64,000 bases of DNA from VGCC01 sp964495555 (GCA_964495555.1 CAZBWA010000004.1:1-64000); one strand, 5' to 3'; shown: positions 1-7,798, counted from the stretch's first letter. A program made the numbers and translations. Notes: generated from the sequence alone by a model not told the origin.

Positions 1-548
1 GCATCACCTCGACCCGTGGTCACTCGATCACCTCGCTCCAGGCGATCTACGTTCCCGCCGACGACCTCACGGACCCGGCTCCGGCCACCACCTTCGCGCA
101 TCTCGATGCGACGACGGTGCTGTCCCGGCCGATCTCGGAGCTCGGCATCTACCCGGCCGTGGACCCGCTGGACTCCACCTCGCGCATCCTCGACCCCCGC
201 TACATCGGTGACGAGCACTACCGCGTCGCCGCCCGCGTGAAGGAGATCCTGCAGCGCTACAAGGACCTCCAGGACATCATCGCCATCCTCGGCATGGACG
301 AGCTCTCCGAGGAGGACAAGATCATCGTCGGACGCGCACGTCGCATCCAGCGGTTCCTGTCCCAGAACATGTTCGTGGCCGAGGCGTTCACCGGACAGCC
401 GGGTTCCTTCGTGCCGGTGGAGGAGACCATCGCGTCGTTCAAGGCGCTCTGCGAGGGTGCGTATGACCATCTGCCCGAGCAAGCGTTCTTCATGTGCGGT
501 GGCATCGACGACGTCGAGCGCAACGCCGCCGAGTTGGCGAAGAAGTAG
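1..548 (+). CDS. atpD: F1 ATP synthase beta subunit, C-terminal part (5' end outside window)
   Basis: Catalytic beta subunit of the membrane F1Fo ATP synthase. The reading frame is open from base 3, with no start inside the window, so about 180 C-terminal residues are present. It begins with ITSTRGHSITSLQAIYVPAD, which is typical of the nucleotide-binding domain end (the I-Y-V-P-A-D-D-L-T-D-P loop). It continues with the DELSEEDK segment of the C-terminal helical domain, which corresponds to the catch-loop region. Two bases separate its stop from atpC, as expected for the end of an atp operon transcribed rightward. Only the 5' truncation by the window edge is unusual. Confidence 0.97.
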   Translation, partial: ITSTRGHSITSLQAIYVPADDLTDPAPATTFAHLDATTVLSRPISELGIYPAVDPLDSTSRILDPRYIGDEHYRVAARVKEILQRYKDLQDIIAILGMDELSEEDKIIVGRARRIQRFLSQNMFVAEAFTGQPGSFVPVEETIASFKALCEGAYDHLPEQAFFMCGGIDDVERNAAELAKK

Positions 549-550
549 CG

Positions 551-943
551 ATGGCGGAACTCGACGTCGCGGTGGTGTCGGCCGAGCGCTCCCTCTGGAG
601 TGGCCCGGCCCGCAGCGTCGTCGCCAAGACGCCGGAGGGGGAGATCGGGATCCTTCCCGGACACGAGCCCGTGCTCGCCCTGCTCGTGGAGAGCCCCCTG
701 CGCATCGAGCAGCCCGATGGCACAAAGGTGCTCGTGGCGGTTCATGGCGGCTTCTTCTCGGTGGACTCGGACAAGGTCAACGTCATCGCCGAAGTGGCCG
801 AGTTGGCCGAGAACATCGACATCGAGCGTGCTCAGGCGGCTTTGGCGCGGGCGCAGGCCGCTGGCCCCGAGGCCGATTACTCCGCCATGAAGCGTGCCGA
901 GACACGTATCCAGGTCGCCGGGGTGGCTAAGGGCCTGCGCTAG
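551..943 (+). CDS. atpC: F1 ATP synthase epsilon subunit
   Basis: Epsilon subunit of the F1 central stalk, which couples rotation and inhibits ATP hydrolysis. It is 130 residues long, normal for the family. The N-terminal beta-sandwich is recognisable: VVSAERSLWSGPARSVVAKT, then GEIGILPGHEPVLALL and VHGGFFSVDSDKV. A helical C-terminal region follows from about residue 87. The ATG at 551 comes 2 bases after the atpD stop; in-frame codons further upstream lie inside atpD and were not used. It is the last gene of the atp operon, and its TAG overlaps the TAG of the convergent gene (shared CTAG at 940-943). Confidence 0.96.
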   Translation: MAELDVAVVSAERSLWSGPARSVVAKTPEGEIGILPGHEPVLALLVESPLRIEQPDGTKVLVAVHGGFFSVDSDKVNVIAEVAELAENIDIERAQAALARAQAAGPEADYSAMKRAETRIQVAGVAKGLR

Positions 944-1497
944 TCGTCGCTGGGGATCAGCCGCAGAGTGAGGCGGTCGAGGACCCGCAGCCGCCGACGC
1001 TTGACGGCCGAGCGCCAGACCTCCATCGTCATCAGTTGTACGGGGAACCACAGGAGCACCCAGCTCGTGATGCTCAGTCCCTCCCCGACCACATCGACGA
1101 GGTACTCGTCGGACGGATCGGCATTGTTCTTCACCAGGATGCTGGCGAACTGGAAGAGAAAGAACGCGATGATGCCGAGAGGCAGGAGACGACGTCCGAT
1201 CGCGCCTCCCGCCTCCGTACTGTCGAGATCGATGATGTTCTGCGTCCGCACCCACCGTCGGATGGCCACCGTGAGCGACTCTTCGAGCCCGGGGTGGATC
1301 TGATCCGCGGGCAAGGTCACGGCGAGTTCCACGTCGGCGGAGCCGCGGGGTTGGCGTCGCAGCAACATGTCGCGCACGGTGTCCATGGCGGGCTGCGCCG
1401 TGAACTCCGAGTACAGGGGAGACGTGGGGCTGATGTCGTCGGCCTCGAACAACTGTCCCGGATGGGACAGGGTGAAGGCGATGACGTTCGAGGCCAT
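940..1497 (-). CDS. unrecognised membrane protein with two predicted helices
   Basis: I do not recognise this 185-residue protein. The first ~105 residues are soluble and contain a helical stretch around MDTVRDMLLRRQ. A hydrophobic segment follows at about 107-122 (GIIAFFLFQFASILV) and a second at about 145-163 (ITSWVLLWFPVQLMTMEV), with a basic tail (KRRRLRVLDR) that should be cytoplasmic. No catalytic motif is visible. It starts 2 bases after the stop of the corrinoid adenosyltransferase gene and is probably co-transcribed with it. Actinobacterial atp operons are commonly followed by a small membrane protein (DUF2550) at this point, but this sequence does not look like it to me. Function unknown. 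Confidence 0.75.
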   Translation of the reverse strand: MASNVIAFTLSHPGQLFEADDISPTSPLYSEFTAQPAMDTVRDMLLRRQPRGSADVELAVTLPADQIHPGLEESLTVAIRRWVRTQNIIDLDSTEAGGAIGRRLLPLGIIAFFLFQFASILVKNNADPSDEYLVDVVGEGLSITSWVLLWFPVQLMTMEVWRSAVKRRRLRVLDRLTLRLIPSDD

Positions 1498-1499
1498 GG

Positions 1500-2075
1500 C
1501 TACCGGGTGGCTCCCGGCTCCCAGAGCACGTCGCCTCCTGCGTCCACGTTGGCCGCGCGCGCGAGAATGAACAGCAGGTCACTCAGGCGATTGAGATACG
1601 TGGCGGTGAGCGGATTCATGCCACCGTGGTACATGTCCAGGGCCGCCCACGTCGAGCGCTCCGCACGTCGGACGACGGTGCGTGCCACGTGCAGATGCGC
1701 GGCGACGGGTGTGCCCCCGGGGAGGATGAAGGATCGGAGCGGGGTCAGCCGCTCGTTGTACTGGTCGCACTCGCCCTCGAGTCGCGTGATGTAGTCGGCG
1801 GTGACACGCAGCGGCTCGTGAGCCGGGTTGTCCACGACGGGGGTACACAGGTCCGCCCCCACGTCGAAGAGCTCGTTCTGAATCCGCCGCAGGAGAGTCG
1901 CGGCATCCGGGTCAACCCCCGGCTGTGCCAGGACCACGCCGATGGCGCAATTGGCCTCGTCGACATCCGCGTAGGCCTTGAGCCGCGGATCGTTCTTGCC
2001 GGTGCGGGACATGTCCCCGAGAGACGTGGTGCCGTCGTCGCCCGTGCGCGTGTAGATCCGAGTGAGGTTGACCAT
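1500..2075 (-). CDS. cob(I)alamin adenosyltransferase, PduO type
   Basis: Transfers the adenosyl group of ATP to reduced corrinoid to make adenosylcobalamin. 191 residues. The N-terminal ATP-binding motif of the PduO family is present (IYTRTGDDGTTSLGD, residues ~7-21), followed by KNDPRLKAYADVDEANCAIG. The C-terminal R-x2-R-x2-E helix appears as VVRRAERSTW. Adenosylcobalamin is the cofactor of methylmalonyl-CoA mutase, whose epimerase and chaperone genes (mce, meaB) lie 5 kb away. It is transcribed divergently from murA, and the ATG at 2075 sits six bases after TAGGGT, so a leaderless start is likely. No cobalamin riboswitch could be seen upstream; the murA start is only 48 bases away. Confidence 0.93.
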   Translation of the reverse strand: MVNLTRIYTRTGDDGTTSLGDMSRTGKNDPRLKAYADVDEANCAIGVVLAQPGVDPDAATLLRRIQNELFDVGADLCTPVVDNPAHEPLRVTADYITRLEGECDQYNERLTPLRSFILPGGTPVAAHLHVARTVVRRAERSTWAALDMYHGGMNPLTATYLNRLSDLLFILARAANVDAGGDVLWEPGATR

Positions 2076-2081
2076 GCGATG

Positions 2082-2087
2082 ACCCTA
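2082..2087 (-). promoter_or_regulatory. -10 hexamer of the adenosyltransferase gene
   Basis: TAGGGT on the minus strand, six bases before ATG 2075. There is no Shine-Dalgarno sequence in between, so the transcript is predicted to be leaderless. Confidence 0.6.
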
Positions 2088-2111
2088 GGGCAGGGGAGGT
2101 CTCGACGCTCG

Positions 2112-2117
2112 TACGAT
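2112..2117 (+). promoter_or_regulatory. -10 hexamer of murA
   Basis: TACGAT, six bases before GTG 2124. A leaderless start is predicted. It lies 24 bases from the divergent adenosyltransferase -10. Confidence 0.65.
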
Positions 2118-2123
2118 GCGCGG

Positions 2124-3389
2124 GTGCAGTGGTTCCGGATCGAGGGGGGCGACCGCCTGGTCGGAACCGTGGAGGTGGCCGGGGCCAAGAACTCGGTCCT
2201 CAAATTGATGGCGGCCGCTCTCCTGGCACCGGGCACGACCACGATCACCAACGTCCCCGAGATCGACGACGTGCGCATCATGTCCGAGTTGTTGCGCCGT
2301 CTCGGGTGCGTGGTGACCCACGACACGGAGGCCGGGAGCCTCGACATCGAGGTGCCCGAGCGCCCCGATCACCGTGCGGACTACGACCTCGTGCGGCGGA
2401 TGCGTGCGTCCATCTGCGTCCTCGGTCCGCTGCTCGCGCGATGTGGCGCAGCGGAGGTGGCACTTCCCGGTGGGGACAACATCGGCTCACGTGGGCTGGA
2501 CCTCCACATCGACGGCCTCCGTCGCCTGGGTGCGCGCGTGAACAACGAGCACGGATACCTGATCGCATCCGGGGATCGGCTGCGCGGGGCGGACATCTGG
2601 CTGGACTTCCCCAGCGTGGGCGCGACGGAAACCCTCGTCATGAGCGCTGTTCTCGCCGACGGACGCACCGTCATCGACAACGCTGCACGGGAACCGGAGA
2701 TCGTCGATATCTGCACCATGTTGGTCGAGATGGGGGCGCAGATCGACGGGATCGGCTCGGCGACCCTCACGATCGAGGGCGTCGACGAACTCGTGCCGGT
2801 GTGCCATGCCACAGTGCCCGATCGGATCGTGGCCGGCACCTTCGCGGTGGCGGCCGTGATGACCGGGGGTTCGATCCATATCCGGGGTGCCCAGGCGGGG
2901 CACCTGTCGCTACCTCTCGAGAAGCTCGCGATGGCCGGGGCCAGCCTCGAATCGGGAAGCGACGGATTCACCGTGTCGATGGAGGGTCGTCCGCGATCCG
3001 TGGACGTGGTGACGCTGCCGTACCCGGGTTTCCCCACGGACCTCCAGCCTCAGTTCATCGCGTTGAATTCGATAGCGGAGGGCGCCGCCCTCGTGACCGA
3101 GAACCTCTTCGAGGCGCGATTCCGATTCGTGCAGGAGCTCGCGCGGCTGGGGGCCGATGTGCGTACGGACGGACACCACGCCCTCGTCCGTGGGCGCACA
3201 CGGCTCTCGGGTGCGCCCGTCGAGGCGACCGACATCCGGGCGGGCGCGGGACTGGTGCTCGCGGGTCTCGTGGCCGACGGGGTGACGGAGGTCTACGGCG
3301 TGGACCACATCGATCGCGGGTACGCAGGGTTCCTGCCCGCACTTGCAGGTCTCGGTGCGCGCGTGTCCCGGGAGGGCCTCAGTTCGTGA
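2124..3389 (+). CDS. murA: UDP-N-acetylglucosamine 1-carboxyvinyltransferase
   Basis: First committed enzyme of peptidoglycan synthesis: transfers enolpyruvate from PEP to UDP-GlcNAc in the cytosol. 421 residues, full length, two EPSP-synthase-like domains. The K-N pair of the active site is at 22-23 (VAGAKNSVLKLMAA). The catalytic loop reads PGGDNIGSRGLDLHIDGL, with Asp118 where most bacteria have Cys115. The same Asp in M. tuberculosis and chlamydial MurA is known to confer intrinsic fosfomycin resistance, so resistance is inferred here. The frame stays open far upstream, but GTG 2124 is chosen because family homology begins there (VQWFRIEGG) and TACGAT lies six bases before it. Confidence 0.96.
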   Translation: MQWFRIEGGDRLVGTVEVAGAKNSVLKLMAAALLAPGTTTITNVPEIDDVRIMSELLRRLGCVVTHDTEAGSLDIEVPERPDHRADYDLVRRMRASICVLGPLLARCGAAEVALPGGDNIGSRGLDLHIDGLRRLGARVNNEHGYLIASGDRLRGADIWLDFPSVGATETLVMSAVLADGRTVIDNAAREPEIVDICTMLVEMGAQIDGIGSATLTIEGVDELVPVCHATVPDRIVAGTFAVAAVMTGGSIHIRGAQAGHLSLPLEKLAMAGASLESGSDGFTVSMEGRPRSVDVVTLPYPGFPTDLQPQFIALNSIAEGAALVTENLFEARFRFVQELARLGADVRTDGHHALVRGRTRLSGAPVEATDIRAGAGLVLAGLVADGVTEVYGVDHIDRGYAGFLPALAGLGARVSREGLSS

Positions 3390-3693
3390 GCAGTGCGCGG
3401 GCGCGCACTTCGTCGGCCGGCCACACCATCACGCGTGGGCCGTCCAGGGTCTGAGCCAGGTTCGCGCGGATGCCCGCGTCCTCGAGCCTGCGGCGGGTGA
3501 TCTCGCCCTCCGCGTAGGAACCCGGGGAGGCCACGCTCACGAGCAGGCCGTACTCCTCCTCCGAACCCGACCGCGCCGGAGCCGCGACGACGGAAGCACC
3601 CCGACGGAAGGCCCACCGCAAGACCAGGATGAGGATGACCAGGCCACCGGCCGCAACGAGCGGCCCGAAGAGGAACGAGAACGACCCGGACAC
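3379..3693 (-). CDS. small membrane-anchored protein with DUF2007-like domain
   Basis: 104 residues from GTG 3693. Residues ~5-27 form one membrane helix (FLFGPLVAAGGLVILILVL) followed by RWAFRRG, so the rest is probably cytoplasmic. The C-terminal ~55 residues (LLVSVASPGSYAEGEITRRR, then LEDAGI... and VWPADEVRARALL) resemble DUF2007, a small ferredoxin-like domain once called a putative signal-transducing domain. That match is by eye and moderate. The start is chosen because CACCAT lies six bases upstream and because the longer reading gives an unlikely Arg/His-rich leader. It overlaps the murA 3' end by 11 bases, tail to tail. Function unknown. Confidence 0.65.
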   Translation of the reverse strand: MSGSFSFLFGPLVAAGGLVILILVLRWAFRRGASVVAAPARSGSEEEYGLLVSVASPGSYAEGEITRRRLEDAGIRANLAQTLDGPRVMVWPADEVRARALLTN

Positions 3694-3699
3694 GCCCCT

Positions 3700-3705
3700 A
3701 TGGTG
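3700..3705 (-). promoter_or_regulatory. -10 hexamer of the DUF2007-like gene
   Basis: CACCAT on the minus strand, six bases before GTG 3693. Weaker than the TANNNT sites in the window. Confidence 0.35.
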
Positions 3706-3733
3706 ACGGTCCCGGGGACAATCCGCCACCGGG

Positions 3734-3739
3734 TACCGT
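3734..3739 (+). promoter_or_regulatory. -10 hexamer of nucS
   Basis: TACCGT, six bases before GTG 3746. Leaderless start predicted. Confidence 0.6.
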
Positions 3740-3745
3740 GCCGCG

Positions 3746-4414
3746 GTGCGGATCATGGTGGCCCGATGCACTGTGGACTACGTCGGTCGACTCACCGCCC
3801 ACCTGCCCGAGGCGGACCGCGTCATCATCGTCAAGGCGGATGGGTCCGTGCTGATCCACGCGGACGGCGGCTCCTACAAGCCGCTGAACTGGATGAGTCC
3901 GCCGTGCACGCTGCGCGAGACGGGATCCGAGCCCCTGACATGGGAGGTGTCGAACAAGGCGGGCGAGAGTCTGATCATCCGCATCCATGAGATCGCGCAT
4001 GACAGCGAGCATGTCCTCGGTATCGACCCGGGACTGGTCAAGGACGGCGTCGAGGCCCACCTCCAGGCATTGCTCGCTGAGCACCTCCAGGTTCTGGGGG
4101 AGGGCTACTCGCTGGTACGTCGCGAATACCCCACAGCGATCGGCCCGGTGGACCTGCTCTGTCGAAACCCCGAAGGTGGGCATATCGCTATCGAGATCAA
4201 GCGCCGGGGGGAGATCGACGGCGTGGAACAACTCACGCGGTACCTGGATCTGCTTAATCGCGATCCGCTCATCGCCCCGGTGAACGGAGTCTTCGCCGCG
4301 CAGGAGATCAAGCCCCAGGCGCGCACATTGGCAGAGGACCGGGGGATCCGCTGCGTTGTCCTGGACTACGACGAGCTCAAGGGAACCTCCGACGTCGAGT
4401 CCCGACTCTTCTGA
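3746..4414 (+). CDS. nucS: mismatch-specific endonuclease NucS/EndoMS
   Basis: Cuts both strands at G-T, G-G and T-T mismatches and replaces MutS/MutL mismatch repair in most actinobacteria. 222 residues, the family length. The N-terminal dimerisation/DNA-binding domain includes ARCTVDYVGRLTAHLP and YKPLNWMSPP. The C-terminal RecB-like nuclease carries the catalytic set G-P-V-D-L-L, then E-I-K-R-R-G-E-I (AIEIKRRGEIDGVEQLTRYL). The protein ends in S-R-L-F, matching the C-terminal sliding-clamp contact of the family. The GTG at 3746 is supported by a leaderless -10. It stands alone and diverges from the DUF2007-like gene. No mutS or mutL is seen in the window. Confidence 0.97.
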   Translation: MRIMVARCTVDYVGRLTAHLPEADRVIIVKADGSVLIHADGGSYKPLNWMSPPCTLRETGSEPLTWEVSNKAGESLIIRIHEIAHDSEHVLGIDPGLVKDGVEAHLQALLAEHLQVLGEGYSLVRREYPTAIGPVDLLCRNPEGGHIAIEIKRRGEIDGVEQLTRYLDLLNRDPLIAPVNGVFAAQEIKPQARTLAEDRGIRCVVLDYDELKGTSDVESRLF

Positions 4415-4420
4415 CTTTGG

Positions 4421-4426
4421 CACACT
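4421..4426 (+). promoter_or_regulatory. putative -10 hexamer of the small Cys/His protein gene
   Basis: CACACT, six bases before ATG 4433. The same hexamer and spacing recur before the cimA leader peptide. Confidence 0.4.
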
Positions 4427-4432
4427 GACGAC

Positions 4433-4705
4433 ATGGCCCGAAAGAATCGACGTGCGTCGTCGGAGCCTCGCGAGTACGTCCCCTCCACCCGCGTGGAATC
4501 GCACTCCGACGGCGAGTGGTACGTCCGATCCCTGACCGGCTCCTCCGCGACGAAGGTCTATCGGTGTCCGGGGTGTGACCAGGAGATCCGTCCCGCGACC
4601 CCGCACATCGTCGCCTGGTCCGCCGATGATCCTCAGGGCGCCGACGATCGTCGGCACTGGCACACCCCCTGCTGGTCCGCGCGCTCACGTCGTCGTCCGC
4701 GATGA
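4433..4705 (+). CDS. small conserved actinobacterial Cys/His protein, probable zinc binder
   Basis: 90 residues with a very basic N terminus (MARKNRRASS). The core holds CPGCDQEI, then PHIVAW, and ends with RRHWHTPCW. The C-x2-C and the H-W-H-T-x-C pattern could form a zinc site; this is inferred from residue spacing only. Similar short proteins follow nucS in many actinobacteria and are often annotated as ATP/GTP-binding without evidence; no nucleotide-binding motif is visible here. Its stop overlaps the start of the next gene (ATGA at 4702), so the two are probably translated together. Role unknown. Confidence 0.75.
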   Translation: MARKNRRASSEPREYVPSTRVESHSDGEWYVRSLTGSSATKVYRCPGCDQEIRPATPHIVAWSADDPQGADDRRHWHTPCWSARSRRRPR

Positions 4706-5439
4706 CGCAGGTCTCGTCCAACTCGGTGCTCCCGGCCACGCGCCGCGACATCGAATTGCGCACGTCGGATGGGCTCACCCTCGTCGGAGAGTTGGCGGTG
4801 CCGATCGGCGTCGAACCCGTCGCCTGCATCGTCTGCGTGCATCCGCTGCCGACGCACGGGGGAATGATGGACTCGCACGTTCTCCGCAAGATGGCGTGGC
4901 GGCTGCCGGCCATGGCGGACATCGCCATCCTGCGCTTCAACACGCGCGGTACGTCGAGCGCGCGGGGGACCAGCGAGGGGTCGTTCGATGCGGGTGATGC
5001 CGAGGGACGCGACCTGGAAGCTGCTGTGGAGTTCGCTCGGGGGGCGGGGCTTCCCCGACCCTGGCTGCTCGGCTGGTCATTCGGCACCGACGTGATACTT
5101 CGGCACGCCCGCACGCTGGACGTGTCGGGCGTGATCCTGCTGTCCCCGCCGCTTCGTACCACGACTCAGGCGGAGCTCGCGCTGTGGGCGGACGCACCCG
5201 TTCCCGTCGTCGCGCTCATTCCCGAGCGTGATGACTTCCTGCCGCCGGATGCGGCGAGGGAGGGCTTCCGCGGTGCGCCGAACATCCGACTCATCGTCGT
5301 CCCCGAAGCGCCCCACCTGTGGGTGGGGGAGCGGTTCGTGCAGCGGGTGCTCGACGAGGTCGTCGCCCTCGTCAATCCACCGGCGTCGCCGCTGCCGCGG
5401 GACTGGGTGGGGCCGATGGAGCGCTGGTCGGATCTGTAG
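4702..5439 (+). CDS. alpha/beta hydrolase
   Basis: 245-residue cytosolic hydrolase without a signal peptide. The nucleophile elbow is GWSFGTD (Ser126), the probable acid lies in PERDDF (Asp177 or 178) and the base in PEAPHLW (His205). VHPLPTHGGMM (46-56) supplies the oxyanion-hole segment. The pattern resembles the YfhR/dienelactone-hydrolase type, and the substrate cannot be read from sequence. It starts inside the stop of the preceding small gene (ATGA). Its last 68 bases are antisense to the end of the acyltransferase-SGNH gene, an unusually long tail-to-tail overlap for two apparently intact genes. Confidence 0.88.
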   Translation: MTQVSSNSVLPATRRDIELRTSDGLTLVGELAVPIGVEPVACIVCVHPLPTHGGMMDSHVLRKMAWRLPAMADIAILRFNTRGTSSARGTSEGSFDAGDAEGRDLEAAVEFARGAGLPRPWLLGWSFGTDVILRHARTLDVSGVILLSPPLRTTTQAELALWADAPVPVVALIPERDDFLPPDAAREGFRGAPNIRLIVVPEAPHLWVGERFVQRVLDEVVALVNPPASPLPRDWVGPMERWSDL

Positions 5440-7321
5440 CGAGCCCGGCGGCTCGTCGGATCACATCGGCGTAGGCGCGGGCGCCTTTCGCCGTGAGGTG
5501 TATCCCATCGGAGACGAAGTAGTCCCGGTTGCCCTGGGCTGCCGCATGCCAGTCAGCCAGCACGACATTGGGGTAGTCCTCGATCACGGCATCGACCAGG
5601 GAATTATTCGGCTTCTCCCAGGACCGGGGAACGGACGCGTTCACGACGACCACGCGGTCGTAGTCCGCGAGGGGATCGAGCAGCGAGCGCAGGATCTCCT
5701 CGTTCAGCACGCCGTTGGTCCCGGGGTGCAGCACGACGGTGTTCGCCAGTTGCTCCGCCCGGCTGAGTTTCTTGACCCGACCCGTGAAGGCTCCCGGCAT
5801 CCGCGCCACGGATGCGTCGACGCCGATGCCGGGAATCTCTTCCGCGAGGATGTCGGCCGCCCCGAGCATCACGGAGTCTCCGATCGCGCTGATCGGTCCA
5901 TTCGCGGCCCGGACGTCCTCGATGCTCAGGGGGGTCGCCTGCGGGGACGTCGTCGTACTCGGGGCGGGCAGGGTGATCTCGGTCGGTGCCCCGTCCTCGA
6001 TCCCGATGGCCGCGATGACCTCGGAGGGTGAGGCGGCATCCCCGACCCGCCAGAGTCCGACGATGGCGAGTGTGCCCAGAGCGACGGCGCCGAGCGCCAT
6101 GGTTCCGGAGGCCACCACGCGAGCGGGAGACAGCGTGCGGGTGCGCAACCCCGACCATGTCCGGCCGAGGATCCCATGGCGGATCGGCATCTCGATGAAG
6201 CGGTAGCTCACCTCTGCGATTCCGAACGTGATGGCGAGGCGCACGGCGCCCGTGGCCACCGCGTGCCACGGTTCGGAGCCGTCCCACGCGGTGTCCAATC
6301 CGGGCCGCGTCACGAGGAACACCGGCCAGTGCCACAGGTACAGCCCGTAGGACCGCTGCCCGATGAACCTCCAGGGTTGACTTCCGAGGAGCGCACCGAG
6401 TCCGATCGCCGGATGAGTCGCCATCATGATCAGGACGGCGACCACCGCGGAGAACACGAGGAATCCCCCGCGATACAGCAGCGGGGTGAACTCCGTCACC
6501 AGGATGTAGGCCCCGACGACGCAGGCCAGAGCGAGGGCTCCCGTCCCCCAGAGTGCCGTGCGTGCACCGGTGGAGACGTGCTCGGGGAGTCTGCCCGGTC
6601 GCCACACAGTGGCGACAGCCGCTCCGAGGAGTAATCCCGAGATGTGGGCGTCCGTGCCGAAGTAGACCCGGCTGGGGTCCGTGGGGACCGGCATGCCCGA
6701 GCGGACCGCGAGATAGGCCATCCACAGTGACGAAGCGACCGCGATTCCCAGCGCGACCCAGCGCACACCGCGGACTCCGACGGAACGCATGAGCACGAAC
6801 AGCAGCAACGGCCACAGCAGGTAGAACTGCTCTTCGATCGCAAGTGACCACAGGTGGGCAAGCAAAGGTGGGCGACCCGTGAACTCGAAGTAGGAGAGGT
6901 CGGCGACGATGTACCACCAGTTCGACACGTAGAACAAGGACGCCAGAGCATCCGCGCGGAACCGGGGTGCCGCATCCTGGTAGATAAGGGCGACCGCGAT
7001 ACCGACCACGACGAGCATGAAGATGAGCGCCGGCAGGAGACGTCGTGCGCGCCCGAGGTAGAACCGTCCGAAATCGATCGTTCCGCGGGCGCGGAATTGC
7101 TCCAGGAGGAGCGTGGTGATCAAGAATCCACTGAGGACGAAGAACACGTCGACGCCCAGGAATCCGCCCGGGACGGCATCGACTCCGCCGTGGTAGAGCA
7201 GGACCCCGATGATGGCGAGGGCGCGCACGCCGTCGAGCCCGGGCTGGTAGCCGAGTTCGCCCGCGCGACGACCTCGGTCGAGGGTCCAGGGGATGCGACC
7301 TGCAGATGCCCCGTCGCTCAC
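5372..7321 (-). CDS. acyltransferase-3 / SGNH two-domain membrane protein (OafA-like)
   Basis: 649 residues. The N-terminal ~400 residues are an integral-membrane acyltransferase-3 domain with about ten helices. It opens with LGYQPGLDGVRALAI, then YHGG and GFLGVDVFFVLSGFLI, and has the cytoplasmic RARRLLPAL motif. After a helix and a Pro/Thr-rich linker comes an extracytoplasmic SGNH domain: IGDSVMLGAA (block I), HPGTNG (block III) and DGIHLTAKG (block V). Such fusions O-acetylate cell-wall or surface polysaccharides; the target here is unknown. The GTG at 7321 gives a GTGA overlap with the epimerase stop and is chosen over the longer frame, which runs through the epimerase gene. The 3' end overlaps the convergent hydrolase gene by 68 bases. 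Confidence 0.92.
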   Translation of the reverse strand: MSDGASAGRIPWTLDRGRRAGELGYQPGLDGVRALAIIGVLLYHGGVDAVPGGFLGVDVFFVLSGFLITTLLLEQFRARGTIDFGRFYLGRARRLLPALIFMLVVVGIAVALIYQDAAPRFRADALASLFYVSNWWYIVADLSYFEFTGRPPLLAHLWSLAIEEQFYLLWPLLLFVLMRSVGVRGVRWVALGIAVASSLWMAYLAVRSGMPVPTDPSRVYFGTDAHISGLLLGAAVATVWRPGRLPEHVSTGARTALWGTGALALACVVGAYILVTEFTPLLYRGGFLVFSAVVAVLIMMATHPAIGLGALLGSQPWRFIGQRSYGLYLWHWPVFLVTRPGLDTAWDGSEPWHAVATGAVRLAITFGIAEVSYRFIEMPIRHGILGRTWSGLRTRTLSPARVVASGTMALGAVALGTLAIVGLWRVGDAASPSEVIAAIGIEDGAPTEITLPAPSTTTSPQATPLSIEDVRAANGPISAIGDSVMLGAADILAEEIPGIGVDASVARMPGAFTGRVKKLSRAEQLANTVVLHPGTNGVLNEEILRSLLDPLADYDRVVVVNASVPRSWEKPNNSLVDAVIEDYPNVVLADWHAAAQGNRDYFVSDGIHLTAKGARAYADVIRRAAGLATDPTSAPSAPPSPAAAATPVD

Positions 7322-7752
7322 TTCGCCATGGTAGGCGGGGCGGGCTGCACTAATTCGATGAGAACACCGCCGGTGTCCTTCGGATGCGTGAAGTTCACCA
7401 ACGATCCGGCGGTACCTACCCTCGGCTCGTCGTAGAGCACGCGAACCCCGCGTGAGCGCAGGTGCTCGGCGGCCTGGCGCACGTCGCGCACCGTGTAGGC
7501 GAGCTGCTGGACACCGGGGCCCGTGTGCTCCAGGAAGCGCCCGATCGGGGAGTCGGGGCGCAGGGGTGCGAGGAGTTGGATGAAGGAACCGGAGTCCCCG
7601 ACGGCCAGCATGGCCTCCTCCACGCCCTGATCCTCGTTGGACTCGCGATGCGTGACTTCCATGCCGAACATCGTGCGATGGAAGTCGATGGCCGCGTCCA
7701 GATCGGCGACGGCGATACCGACGTGGTCGATGGCGAGCACCCAGGACTCCAT
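7318..7752 (-). CDS. mce: methylmalonyl-CoA epimerase
   Basis: Interconverts (S)- and (R)-methylmalonyl-CoA in propionate metabolism. 144 residues, vicinal-oxygen-chelate fold with two beta-alpha-beta3 modules. Metal ligands are visible: IDHVGIAVADLD near the start (His), GVQQLAYTV (Gln) and the C-terminal GVLIELVQP (Glu). Two ATGs are possible, 7761 and 7752. I chose 7752 because the likely -10 (CACGAT) overlaps the first ATG; with 7761 the protein gains M-T-H. It is divergent from meaB, which works in the same pathway. The stop overlaps the acyltransferase start. Confidence 0.93.
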   Translation of the reverse strand: MESWVLAIDHVGIAVADLDAAIDFHRTMFGMEVTHRESNEDQGVEEAMLAVGDSGSFIQLLAPLRPDSPIGRFLEHTGPGVQQLAYTVRDVRQAAEHLRSRGVRVLYDEPRVGTAGSLVNFTHPKDTGGVLIELVQPAPPTMAK

Positions 7753-7759
7753 GTGCGTC

Positions 7760-7765
7760 ATCGTG
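7760..7765 (-). promoter_or_regulatory. putative -10 hexamer of mce
   Basis: CACGAT on the minus strand, seven bases before ATG 7752. It overlaps the alternative start ATG 7761. Confidence 0.35.
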
Positions 7766-7786
7766 GCACCCGGGGCGGAGGCCCTG

Positions 7787-7792
7787 CATGAT
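7787..7792 (+). promoter_or_regulatory. -10 hexamer of meaB
   Basis: CATGAT, six bases before GTG 7799. It lies 21 bases from the divergent mce -10, so the two promoters must share DNA. Confidence 0.5.
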
Positions 7793-7798
7793 GGGGTC

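Noticed and set aside
1626..2123. N-terminal extension of murA by 166 codons.
   Set aside because: It is antisense to the adenosyltransferase gene, lacks homology, and GTG 2124 has a precise leaderless -10.
2076..2123. Cobalamin riboswitch before the adenosyltransferase gene.
   Set aside because: Only 48 bases separate the two divergent starts, far too little for the roughly 200-nt element, and no B12-box-like sequence is visible.
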